From Eubacteriaceae bacterium (GTDB lineage: Bacteria > Bacillota > Clostridia > Lachnospirales > Lachnospiraceae): a stretch of DNA of 32,388 nt. The translations under genes and the position numbers were made by a program. Below the pieces are notes generated by a model. It was not told the origin of the DNA and did no database searches. It worked only from the letters and a program-made list of their open reading frames with translations. Shown here one piece after another: positions 17,439 to 25,086 of this stretch (position 1 is the first letter of the stretch; the number at the start of each line of letters is the position of its first letter). The DNA lies in contig CABIYF010000031.1 in NCBI GenBank assembly GCA_902362875.1, positions 1 to 32,388 of the forward strand, written 5' to 3'.

Positions 17439-19475
17439 ATGAACCGAAGAGAGAATAAAATATTCAGCGAATTAATTTGGAATGACAAATTAACAGTAGC
17501 TGCATTGAAAGATAAATATAATGTTCAGGAGCGTTCGATAAAGTTAGCTGTTAAGAGCATTAATGATGACCTTATGGAAGCTGGATTACCAACAATCTCT
17601 GAAAATAGTGAAGGAGAATTAAGCATCGAAGGTAAAGACCAGATTCACATGAAAGAGTTTGAAAAGTTTATCCAAAATTATAATTTCTATTCTTACACCA
17701 TGACAAAAAACGAGAGACATACGATTTTAGCCTTAATACTTTTAAATGGCAGAGAATATATCACAGTGGATATGCTGAAAAATGAAATTTGAGTCAGCAG
17801 AAATACGATTTTAAATGATCTTCAGGAGCTGAAAAGCTGGTTTGAAGACAGGGGAATGACTTTAAAAGCAAAACCACATGTTGGATATGTGATCGAAGCA
17901 ACAGAGACACAGATTCGTGAAAATATTCTAAAACTTATGGAAGTTAACAGTGAAGAATATTACCAGAATGGATACATGCTGAATGTATACTGGTGGCTGC
18001 TTTTAAAACAGCTTGATACGATGAACTGTTTTGAAGATCTTAAGAATATTCTGCTGGAAGAGGAAGAAGAGACAGGCGTTATCCTGGAAGACTACTCATT
18101 TTATGAGGCAGGAATTGAATTGATGATCATTTTGAACCGATTGGATCAGGGCAAATACCTGATAAGCTTCAATGATGAATCAAAAGAAGAGATAGAGATC
18201 AGTTCAAAATATCCATTCAGTAAATCTGTTTTAAAGAAAATTGGAAGAAAATACGATGTAAAGATAACAGAAGAAGAAATTCTGATGTTCACAAAACATC
18301 TTAGAGGAAAAAGATATTTAAAGGGTGAGCGAAACAGTGCAACCTCATTAGATATCAATGTGATGATTGCAGAAGCAATTCATCTGATCTCAGGTCAGTT
18401 AGGAATTGACTTTTATCTGGATTTTGGTCTGTATGATCTAATGGTTGCACATATGAAATCCGCAGTCTACAGAGTTATGAACGGAGAAGTTCTTGTAAAT
18501 CCATTTAAAGATGAGATCATCAATGACTATCCTGAGATCTTACAGATAGTGCATAAGGAACTTGAGAATTTAGAGAATTTTATCGGAAAGAAATTTAGAG
18601 AAGATGAAGTTATGTTCCTTGTTCTGTATTTTGCATCAGTGATAGAAAAAGAAAAGATACAAAGTAACAAAAACAAGAAAATTCCAGTAGCACTTGTTTG
18701 TGTGACAGGAAGAGGAACTGTTCAGTTTATGCTGGCAAAACTTAAGATATTGGAAGATATCATAGACATTGTCAGTGTATCATCTCATCACAATATGAAT
18801 GAGATCGAGCAGTCCGGAGCAAAGATGATCATTTCAACCATTCCATTACCGAATTCGAAACTGCCGAATGTGGCAGTGAGCAGTCCAATGCTTGATGATC
18901 AGGATATTCTAACAATACAGCAAAAAGTATTTGAATTGAAAGAGAAAGAGCAGGAAGAGATAGAAGAGCAGGAAAACAGAGTGATAAAACAAAATCCTCA
19001 AAAAGATATTCAAGGAGCTTTTTACAATCTGTTATCCAAGGAACGCATTGAACTGGATTATCCGGCCAAAGACTGGGAAGATGCCATAAGATGTGCGGGA
19101 AAGCTTCTTTATGACACAAAAACCGTTACAGAACAATATGTTGAAGAAATGGTAAACAGTGTAAAAAAACATGGACCATACATTGTTGTCTGTAAGGGAA
19201 TGGCACTTCCTCATGCAGATTGCAGCAAAGGTGCGATCGAGGAGGCAGCTTCACTTGTCAGACTGAAGACACCGATTGAATTTGGAAGTGTTTATAATGA
19301 CCCGGTCAGATACGTCATAGGAATGAGCATCAAAAGTGCAGAAAGTATCAATCAGGCGATTTATGATATGATGAAAATTTTTGGAGATGAAAACAACATG
19401 AATAAATTTGACTCGCTCCCAGATGAGCAGGCAGTTTTAGACATGATCAACAGTTTTCAGAAACAAAAAATATAA
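17439..19475 (+). pseudogene. PRD-type PTS transcriptional regulator (MtlR/LicR-like) broken by in-frame TGA
   Basis: One reading frame of 678 codons encodes a PTS-controlled antiterminator/activator-type regulator but is interrupted by TGA at codon 118 (17790-17792). Before the stop are a first helix-turn-helix (about residues 15-45) and the start of a second. After it the frame continues as VSRNTILNDLQELKSWF, the second half of that helix-turn-helix. Then come two PRD domains, an EIIB-like domain (VCVTGRGT, cysteine kept) and an EIIA domain with its histidine in ALPHAD. The downstream part (from ATG 17856, codon 140) could be made only by reinitiation and would lack DNA binding. The conserved regulatory histidines of PRD1 and one in PRD2 also look replaced. 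It lies 20 nt before gatA and would have controlled this operon. A sequencing error is possible. Confidence 0.85.
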
Positions 19476-19495
19476 ATAAAAAGGAGAGCTTAAAA

Positions 19496-19963
19496 ATGGA
19501 CAAGATAATAAGTAACAAAGAAAAAAGTTATTTAGCAGTTACTTTATCAGGAGACAACGACAAAGAAGTAATTAAGCAGATGGCATCTGCACTGGAAGAA
19601 GAAGGTTATGTAAAAGATACTTTCGCAGATGCAATCGTAAAAAGAGAAAGTGTTTATCCAACAGGACTTCCTGTAGGAGAGATCAATGTGGCAATTCCAC
19701 ATACAGATCCAGAACATGTAAATAATGCAGCAATCTGTCTTGGAATCTTAGAAAAACCAGTAACATTTAATGTTATGGGAATGGAAGGAGAAACAACAGA
19801 AGTTTCATTATTATTTATGCTTTCCATCAAACATAAAGAAGACCAGATGGGAATGCTTCAGAAATTAATCACTTTATGTCAGGATCAGGATACATTAAAA
19901 GAAATTCTGGCAAAAGATCAGGACAAGATTAATGAGGTTATGACAGCTCTTGTAGAGAAATAA
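19496..19963 (+). CDS. gatA: PTS system EIIA component, fructose/galactitol type
   Basis: The 155-aa soluble protein carries phosphate from HPr to the operon's EIIB. The phosphorylated histidine is H69 in NVAIPHTDPEHV, within a PTS_EIIA_2 domain that fills the whole protein. An AAAGGAGAG site precedes the ATG. It is separated from the regulator by 20 nt and from the EIIB gene by 57 nt. The GatA label follows the GatB/GatC type of its partners; substrate specificity is not set by this subunit. Confidence 0.9.
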   Translation: MDKIISNKEKSYLAVTLSGDNDKEVIKQMASALEEEGYVKDTFADAIVKRESVYPTGLPVGEINVAIPHTDPEHVNNAAICLGILEKPVTFNVMGMEGETTEVSLLFMLSIKHKEDQMGMLQKLITLCQDQDTLKEILAKDQDKINEVMTALVEK

Positions 19964-20020
19964 TGACTTTATTGATAGAGAAGAAATGAGAAAACGCATA
20001 TATAGGAAGGAGATATTAAT

Positions 20021-20305
20021 ATGAAAAGAATTATCATTGCGTGTGGATCAGGGGTAGCAACATCAACAGTAGCAAATCAGAAGGTATCAGCATATCTTGA
20101 TGAACATGGATATTCAGGAAAATATCAGATTGAACAGTGTCAGGTATCAGAACTTGCTGAAAAAGGTAAGAGTGCTGACTTCGCGATCGCAACAACAGTA
20201 GTTGGAGCAAACATGCCTTGCCCAGTATTACCAGGACTTCCATTATTAACTGGTGTTGGAGCAGACAAATTATTCAGCGATGTTGAAGAACAGATGAATA
20301 AATAA
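20021..20305 (+). CDS. gatB: PTS system EIIB component, galactitol type
   Basis: The 94-aa cytoplasmic subunit accepts phosphate on C8 in the loop IIIACGSGVATST, the pattern of galactitol-type EIIB proteins, and passes it to the incoming sugar on EIIC. Length and fold pattern (PTS_IIB, about 90 aa) are complete. GAAGGAGA lies upstream of the ATG. It is the second PTS gene, 42 nt before EIIC. Confidence 0.93.
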   Translation: MKRIIIACGSGVATSTVANQKVSAYLDEHGYSGKYQIEQCQVSELAEKGKSADFAIATTVVGANMPCPVLPGLPLLTGVGADKLFSDVEEQMNK

Positions 20306-20347
20306 GAAAAACTATTAGAAAAAGAGAGATAAGAAGGGAGAAAAATC

Positions 20348-21703
20348 ATGCAGGCAGTTATTGATTTTTTCAGTTATATTAACGGCTTAGGCGCAAGCGT
20401 CATGATGCCAATCATTTTAACAATTTTCGGAGTTATTTTAGGGGCTAAATTTGGTAAAGCTTTAAGAGGTGGTCTTACAGTAGGTGTAGGTTTCATCGGA
20501 TTGAACCTTGCAGTAGGACTGATCGGTACATATCTTGCACCAGCTGTTCAGCAGATGGCAACAAGATTCCATTTATCACTTACAACAGTAGACGTAGGAT
20601 GGCCAGCCGCAGCAGCTATCGCTATGGGAACAACAGTAGGTCTGTTGATCATCCCAATCGGACTGATCATTAACATTATCATGTTACTTACAAATACAAC
20701 ACAGACAATCGACGTTGATATCTGGAACTACTGGCATTTCGCTTTCACAGGTTCTTTAGTAGCAATCGTTACAGATAACCTTACATACGGAATCATCGCA
20801 GCGATCATCAACATCATTATCGTATTTGTAATCGCTGACTACACAGCACCAAAAGCAGAAGAAGTATTAGGAATGCCTGGAGTATCTATTCCTCACGGAT
20901 TCTCAGCAGCCTATGTACCATTTGCAATCGTGATCAACTGGGTAATTGACAGAATTCCTGGTGTAAACAAAATCGACATTAACATTGAAAAATTACAGAA
21001 GAAATTCGGTGTATTCGGAGAACCAATCTTAATCGGTACAGTATTAGGTATCGTAATCGGAGCTTTAGCTGGATACGATCTTAAAAACATTTTAACAAGT
21101 GGTGTATATTTAGGAGCAGCTTTAGTACTGATTCCAAAGATGGCATCATTACTTATGGAAGGACTTATGCCTATTTCAGAAGCAGCACAGGCATTCATTT
21201 CTAAGAGATTCTCTAACAGAGGAAAAATCTACATTGGACTTGATTCAGCTGTAGGTGTAGGACATCCTATCACATTAACAGTAGCATTAATCCTTGTACC
21301 AGTAGCAGTATTCTTAGCAGTAATCCTTCCAGGAAACACAGTATTACCAATGGCTGACTTATCTTGCATCCCATATATGTTAGTACTGATCGTTCCATTA
21401 GTTGGTGGTAACGGATTCCGTGCGATCATCACAGGTATCATCGCATTAGCAGGTGGATTATATATTTCAACTGACCTTGCAGCAGTTACAACATCTGTAG
21501 CTCATACAGTAGATGCCGCTACATACAATGGTGTAACACAGATTTCTTCTATCTGTGATGGAGCCAATCCTTTAACATGGGTAATCTACAGAGCAGGTAA
21601 CTTAAGCATCGTTGCATTAGCAGTTGTTGGTGTTATCGCACTTGCATTAGCTTTCTTAAACAGACAGCGTATTATCAAAGCAGCTCATGCTGAAGAAAAC
21701 TAA
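20348..21703 (+). CDS. gatC: PTS system EIIC permease, GatC family
   Basis: The 451-aa integral membrane protein has about eleven hydrophobic segments and belongs to the galactitol (GatC) EIIC family: GAKFGKALRGGLTVGVGFIG near the N-terminus, VDVGWPAAAAIAMGTT near residues 78-93, IDVDIWNYWHFAFTGS, and GLDSAVGVGHPITLTVA late in the protein. It forms the sugar channel and is the subunit that sets specificity. GatC-type permeases are known for galactitol and several pentitols, so the family alone does not fix the substrate. It forms a complete EIIABC set with the two genes upstream. Confidence 0.93.
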   Translation: MQAVIDFFSYINGLGASVMMPIILTIFGVILGAKFGKALRGGLTVGVGFIGLNLAVGLIGTYLAPAVQQMATRFHLSLTTVDVGWPAAAAIAMGTTVGLLIIPIGLIINIIMLLTNTTQTIDVDIWNYWHFAFTGSLVAIVTDNLTYGIIAAIINIIIVFVIADYTAPKAEEVLGMPGVSIPHGFSAAYVPFAIVINWVIDRIPGVNKIDINIEKLQKKFGVFGEPILIGTVLGIVIGALAGYDLKNILTSGVYLGAALVLIPKMASLLMEGLMPISEAAQAFISKRFSNRGKIYIGLDSAVGVGHPITLTVALILVPVAVFLAVILPGNTVLPMADLSCIPYMLVLIVPLVGGNGFRAIITGIIALAGGLYISTDLAAVTTSVAHTVDAATYNGVTQISSICDGANPLTWVIYRAGNLSIVALAVVGVIALALAFLNRQRIIKAAHAEEN

Positions 21704-21736
21704 GATATAAAACAGCAGAAAGAGGTAAATGTATTT

Positions 21737-22234
21737 ATGAAAAGTTATATGTATAAAAAATCGCATTATCTCATTCAGCACACAATACCAGGATTATTCA
21801 CACTTCTGATCGGGCTTTTCTGCCTGATCAGACAGGTGATGACTGGGTTTGATGGTTTGCTGATGTTTGTATTAATTATTTGCGTATATAATGTTTGGAA
21901 TGAGTTTGTATCCTTAAGTAATCCGTACGAATTTGAGCTTGGCGAAGAAACTATAACTTTTCGTGCATACAACAAGGAGCATACATATCAGATCAGTGAA
22001 ATGACAGCTTTCTCCATGAGAATGGTAGCAGGAAATACAACGATGTATATGAACATCGACAAAGGCGGACTGTTAAAAGGAAGATATTGGCTCAGAGTAT
22101 CTGAATTTGATGATGATAAAGATATAATAAATTATTTTTATGATTTAGATGAACGAGTAAATCCGCATTCTGTTATCACAAAAGCAAGAAAAGCAGGAAG
22201 AGCGAGATTATCTCAGAAGGCGAAACGAGTTTAG
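21737..22234 (+). CDS. Small two-helix membrane protein of the PTS operon
   Basis: I do not recognise a named family. The 165-aa product has two adjacent membrane helices (about residues 14-33 and 40-58) followed by a soluble beta-rich part of about 80 residues resembling bacterial PH-like domains, and a basic C-terminal tail (KARKAGRARLSQKAKR). It sits between the EIIC gene (33 nt) and the aldolase gene (10 nt) and so is part of the operon. A role in assembling or tuning the permease is conceivable but not shown by the sequence. Confidence 0.82.
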   Translation: MKSYMYKKSHYLIQHTIPGLFTLLIGLFCLIRQVMTGFDGLLMFVLIICVYNVWNEFVSLSNPYEFELGEETITFRAYNKEHTYQISEMTAFSMRMVAGNTTMYMNIDKGGLLKGRYWLRVSEFDDDKDIINYFYDLDERVNPHSVITKARKAGRARLSQKAKRV

Positions 22235-22244
22235 GAGGAAGAAT

Positions 22245-23120
22245 ATGCTGGTAACATTAAAAGAATTACTAGACCAGGCAAAGGTTGAACATAAAGCAGT
22301 TGGTGCTTTTAACGGAACAACATTAGAAGCGATCAGAGGAATCATACAGGCAGCAGAGGAATTAAATGCCCCTGTTATCTTACAGCATGCACAGAGCCAT
22401 GATGATCTGATCGATTTAGAAGAAATTGGACCTGTTATGAAATATTATGCTGAGAGAGCGAAAGTTCCTGTAGCATTACATTTAGATCATGGTTCAAGTT
22501 TTGAAAGATGTGTACAGGCATTAAGACTGGGATTTACTTCTGTAATGTATGATGCATCAGCAAAATCTTTCGAAGAAAATGCAGCAGAAACAGCAGAGAT
22601 CGTTAAGATCGCTCATGCAGTAGGAGCAAGTGTTGAAGCTGAACTCGGACATATCTTTACATCAGAAGTTGTTCAGGGTGAAGGTGCAGGAGCTGACAGT
22701 ACAGATGACTATGAAGATTTAGATAACATCTATACAGATCCTGAAGTCGCAAAGAAATTTGTAGAAATGACAAATGTAGATTGTCTTGCAGTAGCATTTG
22801 GAACAACACATGGTGTATATCTTACAGAGCCTAAATTAGATCTTCCAAGAGTTGCAAGACTTCGTGAAGCAACAAATATTCCACTTGTTATGCATGGTGG
22901 TTCTGGTGTATCAGATGAAGATTATGCAGTAGCAATTGAAAATGGTATTTGTAAAGTGAACTATTATACATATATGAATACAGCAGGTGGAAAAGCATCA
23001 AAAGAATACTGGGCTGACGACAGCAAACCATTATTCTATGATTCCATGTCATTAGTTGCAACAGAAGCAATCAAAGAAGACGTAAAACGTGCGATCAAAG
23101 TATTCCAGAAAATCAAATAA
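22245..23120 (+). CDS. Class II (Zn) ketose-phosphate aldolase
   Basis: The 291-aa enzyme belongs to the FbaA/GatY/KbaY class, which reversibly cleaves ketose phosphates to DHAP and an aldehyde. Catalytic D81 and zinc ligand H82 are in ALHLDHGSS. E133 is in AELGHI. Further zinc ligands are H189 (GTTHGVY) and H217 (VMHGGSG), followed by the phosphate-binding GGSGVSDED. The segment after AELG differs from the usual fructose-bisphosphate pattern, so specificity may not be fructose- or tagatose-bisphosphate. GGAGGAAG lies upstream of the ATG. With no kinase in the operon, a ketose 1-phosphate delivered by the PTS is my preferred substrate (inference). Confidence 0.93.
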   Translation: MLVTLKELLDQAKVEHKAVGAFNGTTLEAIRGIIQAAEELNAPVILQHAQSHDDLIDLEEIGPVMKYYAERAKVPVALHLDHGSSFERCVQALRLGFTSVMYDASAKSFEENAAETAEIVKIAHAVGASVEAELGHIFTSEVVQGEGAGADSTDDYEDLDNIYTDPEVAKKFVEMTNVDCLAVAFGTTHGVYLTEPKLDLPRVARLREATNIPLVMHGGSGVSDEDYAVAIENGICKVNYYTYMNTAGGKASKEYWADDSKPLFYDSMSLVATEAIKEDVKRAIKVFQKIK

Positions 23121-23172
23121 TTGGAAAGAAGATAGTACAAAGAAAGATAGTTTGAAGAAAGAAGGCGTAAAA

Positions 23173-23694
23173 ATGGCAGTTTATAAAGAAACGATCATGT
23201 TAAAATCACATGGTAAAACTCCAACATATGTAAATATCACACCACAGGTTCGAGAAGCAATCGAAAAAAGCGGAATCCAGAATGGAATTTGCACAGTAAT
23301 TTCTCCACATACAACATGTTCTGTATTTTTTGAAGAATTTGTACATGACTACAATGAAGAAGGCGATGAATTCTTACAGGAAGATCTGAACAATGTATTA
23401 AAGAAAATCATTCCTGATCATGTAAGTGCAGATCAGTACAATTATCCAGGTGAAGAACATTACAAAGAAGTTGAAACATGGCCGGATGCAGATACATATC
23501 TTCCAAACGGAGACAGAACAGCTTTATTTAATGGTGATGCCCACTTAAGATCAACACTGATCGGTTCCAGTGCAACATTAGAAGTTGACGAAGGAAAATT
23601 AGGAGTTGGAGCTACAGGATATGTATATTTTGTAGACTTTGACAGAACAAGAGAAAGAACAAGAAAATGTAAGATCATTGTGATCGGAGAATAA
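23173..23694 (+). CDS. yjbQ: YjbQ/UPF0047-family protein
   Basis: The 173-aa protein has the family signatures: ISPHTTCSVFFEEF (H46, E54/E55), NGDAHLRSTLIGSSATLEV and YVYFVDFDRTRERTRKCKIIV. Family members form trimers with a probable metal site; some have weak thiamine-phosphate synthase activity but the physiological role is not settled. It is about 35 residues longer than the usual 130-140, with the extra sequence in the middle (about residues 75-115). The start is the ATG at 23173 behind GAAGGCG; an upstream in-frame ATG overlaps the aldolase gene and adds an untypical basic stretch. It lies between aldolase and isomerase genes, so a step in this sugar pathway is suggested by position only. 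Confidence 0.88.
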   Translation: MAVYKETIMLKSHGKTPTYVNITPQVREAIEKSGIQNGICTVISPHTTCSVFFEEFVHDYNEEGDEFLQEDLNNVLKKIIPDHVSADQYNYPGEEHYKEVETWPDADTYLPNGDRTALFNGDAHLRSTLIGSSATLEVDEGKLGVGATGYVYFVDFDRTRERTRKCKIIVIGE

Positions 23695-23708
23695 GGGGGA
23701 AAAACAAA

Positions 23709-24398
23709 ATGGCAAAAGCAGAATCTCCATTTTTAATCGTAAATCCTAAGTCTTATCTATATGGTGAAAAAAGCTTAGAATTAGCAAAAGCAGCAGACAA
23801 AACTGCAAAAGAAACAGGACTTCAGATTTATTTCACATGCCCATATGCAGATATCAGACTGATCAAAGAAAATACAGAAAACCTGATCGTATGCGCACAG
23901 TCCATGGACTCATTAACACCAGGACGAGGAATGGGACATGTACTTCCAGAATCTTTAAAAGAAGCAGGAGCAGAAGCTGTATTCTTAAACCATGCAGAAA
24001 ATCAGAAAACAGTATCTGAATTATATGCAACGATCAAAAGAGCAAAAGAACTGGGAATGATCACAATCGTTTGCGCAGACTCAACAGTAGAAGCAAAAGC
24101 AGTTGCATGCATGGACCCAGATATCGTATTAGCAGAACCAACAGACCTGATCGGTACAGGACAGGTAGCAGACGATTCTTACACAATTGAAACAGTCAAA
24201 GGTCTTCACGAAGTGAACCCAGACGTTTTAGTTATGATCGCATCAGGAGTCAGCACTGCCGAAGACTGCTACAACGTTGTAAAACTTGGAGCAGACGGAA
24301 CAGGAGCAACTTCAGGAATCTTAAACGCACCATCACCAGCACAGAGAGTACAGGAGATGGCTGAAGCTATTGTTAAAGCGAAGAATGAGAAATTTTAA
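23709..24398 (+). CDS. Triosephosphate-isomerase-like protein, archaeal type
   Basis: The 229-aa protein is a short TIM-barrel isomerase of the archaeal TPI type. Expected catalytic residues are present: N12 and K14 in VNPKSY, H95 in LNHAEN, and E143 in LAEPTDLIGTG, then the phosphate loop SGVSTAED and GATSGIL. It could convert DHAP from the aldolase to glyceraldehyde 3-phosphate. Alternatively it could act on a related ketose phosphate; TPI homologues such as EryH and LerI act on tetrulose phosphates in erythritol/threitol pathways. Location at the end of a PTS operon argues for a dedicated rather than housekeeping enzyme. The gene's last codons fall in the left arm of the palindrome at 24390. 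Confidence 0.88.
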   Translation: MAKAESPFLIVNPKSYLYGEKSLELAKAADKTAKETGLQIYFTCPYADIRLIKENTENLIVCAQSMDSLTPGRGMGHVLPESLKEAGAEAVFLNHAENQKTVSELYATIKRAKELGMITIVCADSTVEAKAVACMDPDIVLAEPTDLIGTGQVADDSYTIETVKGLHEVNPDVLVMIASGVSTAEDCYNVVKLGADGTGATSGILNAPSPAQRVQEMAEAIVKAKNEKF

Positions 24399-24699
24399 TT
24401 TGTAATTGGCCAACTGTAGATTTCGAGTATATGATAAAAAATAAATAAGCAACTGAACGCGATGCGGTGGGATTTTGCTCATATTTTGAACAAATCGCTG
24501 ATCCGCCCAATTTCCTACGATAACTCGCTTTGGAGTTTTGTTTAAGACAAAAGTTTTTGAAGCTCAGACAATCGTCCAATTGGGCTGCGAATTTATTCAA
24601 AATATGGCAAAATTCCAATGCATCGCGTTCAGTTGCTTATTTATTTTTCATCATATACCAGAAGTCTATAGTGTGGACAATTCACAAGATTGAAAATTT
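24390..24699. repeat. 310-nt palindromic (fold-back) element
   Basis: The two halves are imperfect inverted repeats around one centre near 24544. A 39-nt arm pair with a single mismatch lies at 24427-24465 and 24620-24658. Outer pairs include AATTGGCC/GGACAATT (24404 and 24675) and AAATTTT/AAAATTT (24390 and 24693). Inner pairs include GCCCAATT/AATTGGGC (24505 and 24578) and TTTTGT/ACAAAA (24536 and 24547). Short open frames on both strands inside it mirror one another and are products of the palindrome. It starts at the very end of the isomerase gene. A MITE-like mobile remnant or a giant hairpin RNA/terminator are both possible. Confidence 0.85.
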
Positions 24700-24901
24700 A
24701 AGGGGATGTGTATGGAGAATGGTATTGGATAGGAATTAAGGTTTTCTTAGACAGATGATATGAAGTTTGAATGTAGCTCAAACTTCTCATCAAATCGGTG
24801 CTGTAAAAGTCTTTTTACCTTCTGTTAACGAATACAAAAATTATCAATCAATACCGTATAACATACACACTGTATAGTGGTTTGAATCACGTAAATTATT
24901 T
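24700..24901. other. Intergenic stretch with one hairpin, no gene
   Basis: An inverted repeat at 24755-24791 pairs GAAGTTTGA (24762-24770) with TCAAACTTC (24778-24786) and extends outward with TGATG/CATCA-type pairs. No T-run follows, so it is not a classical terminator. Nothing else is supported. Confidence 0.5.
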
Positions 24902-25056
24902 GAATATTATAAAAAGAGATCATGTGTCAGCAACCGTACAGACACGTCTGCACTTAGCGAGTGGATGGTCGTTAGACCATTCAGGAGCTTAGTACAGCTA
25001 CGTGGGAGTCCGAACGCGAGTGGGTTGCAGGCACATGATCTCTTTTTATAATATTC
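24902..25056. ncRNA. 155-nt branched structured element with 25-bp perfect ends, unidentified
   Basis: The first 25 nt (24902-24926) are the exact reverse complement of the last 25 (25032-25056). Inside, GCAACC pairs with GGTTGC. Within that are several small hairpins: CAGA/TCTG, CACT/AGTG, ATGGTC/GACCAT with a GTTA loop, and AGCT/AGCT. A near direct repeat GCGAGTGG occurs twice. Both strands carry A5 before and T5 after the stem core, so either strand could terminate. It lies between convergent genes, 31 nt past the stop of the minus-strand dehydrogenase. It does not match tmRNA, SRP RNA, RNase P, 6S or a riboswitch I know. Orientation is undecided. Confidence 0.55.
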
Positions 25057-25065
25057 CACCAATAA
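25048..25065 (-). repeat. Copy 1 of an 18-nt motif found after two neighbouring genes
   Basis: ATAATATTCCACCAATAA is identical to 26347-26364, and the next ~25 nt toward each gene are also alike. Each copy lies 15-22 nt beyond the stop codon of a minus-strand gene. Confidence 0.8.
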
Positions 25066-25086
25066 TTTCTGTCTTCAAACTACAAA

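Noticed and set aside
17790..17850. Selenocysteine decoding of the in-frame TGA
   Set aside because: A weak TTCAG/CTGAA hairpin with a 3-nt loop lies about 30 nt downstream, but it does not look like a bacterial SECIS. The position falls in a helix-turn-helix where hydrophobic or polar residues vary, not in a redox motif. A nonsense mutation is simpler.
20021..24398. Classical galactitol operon
   Set aside because: EIIB and EIIC are galactitol-type, but galactitol-1-phosphate dehydrogenase, the GatZ partner and tagatose-6-phosphate kinase are all missing from the operon, so the substrate cannot be assigned as galactitol.
24373..24739. Two small opposite-strand open frames sharing the peptide ASRSVAYLFFIIY
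   Set aside because: They are mirror images produced by the palindrome arms, lack convincing binding sites, and have no independent coding features.
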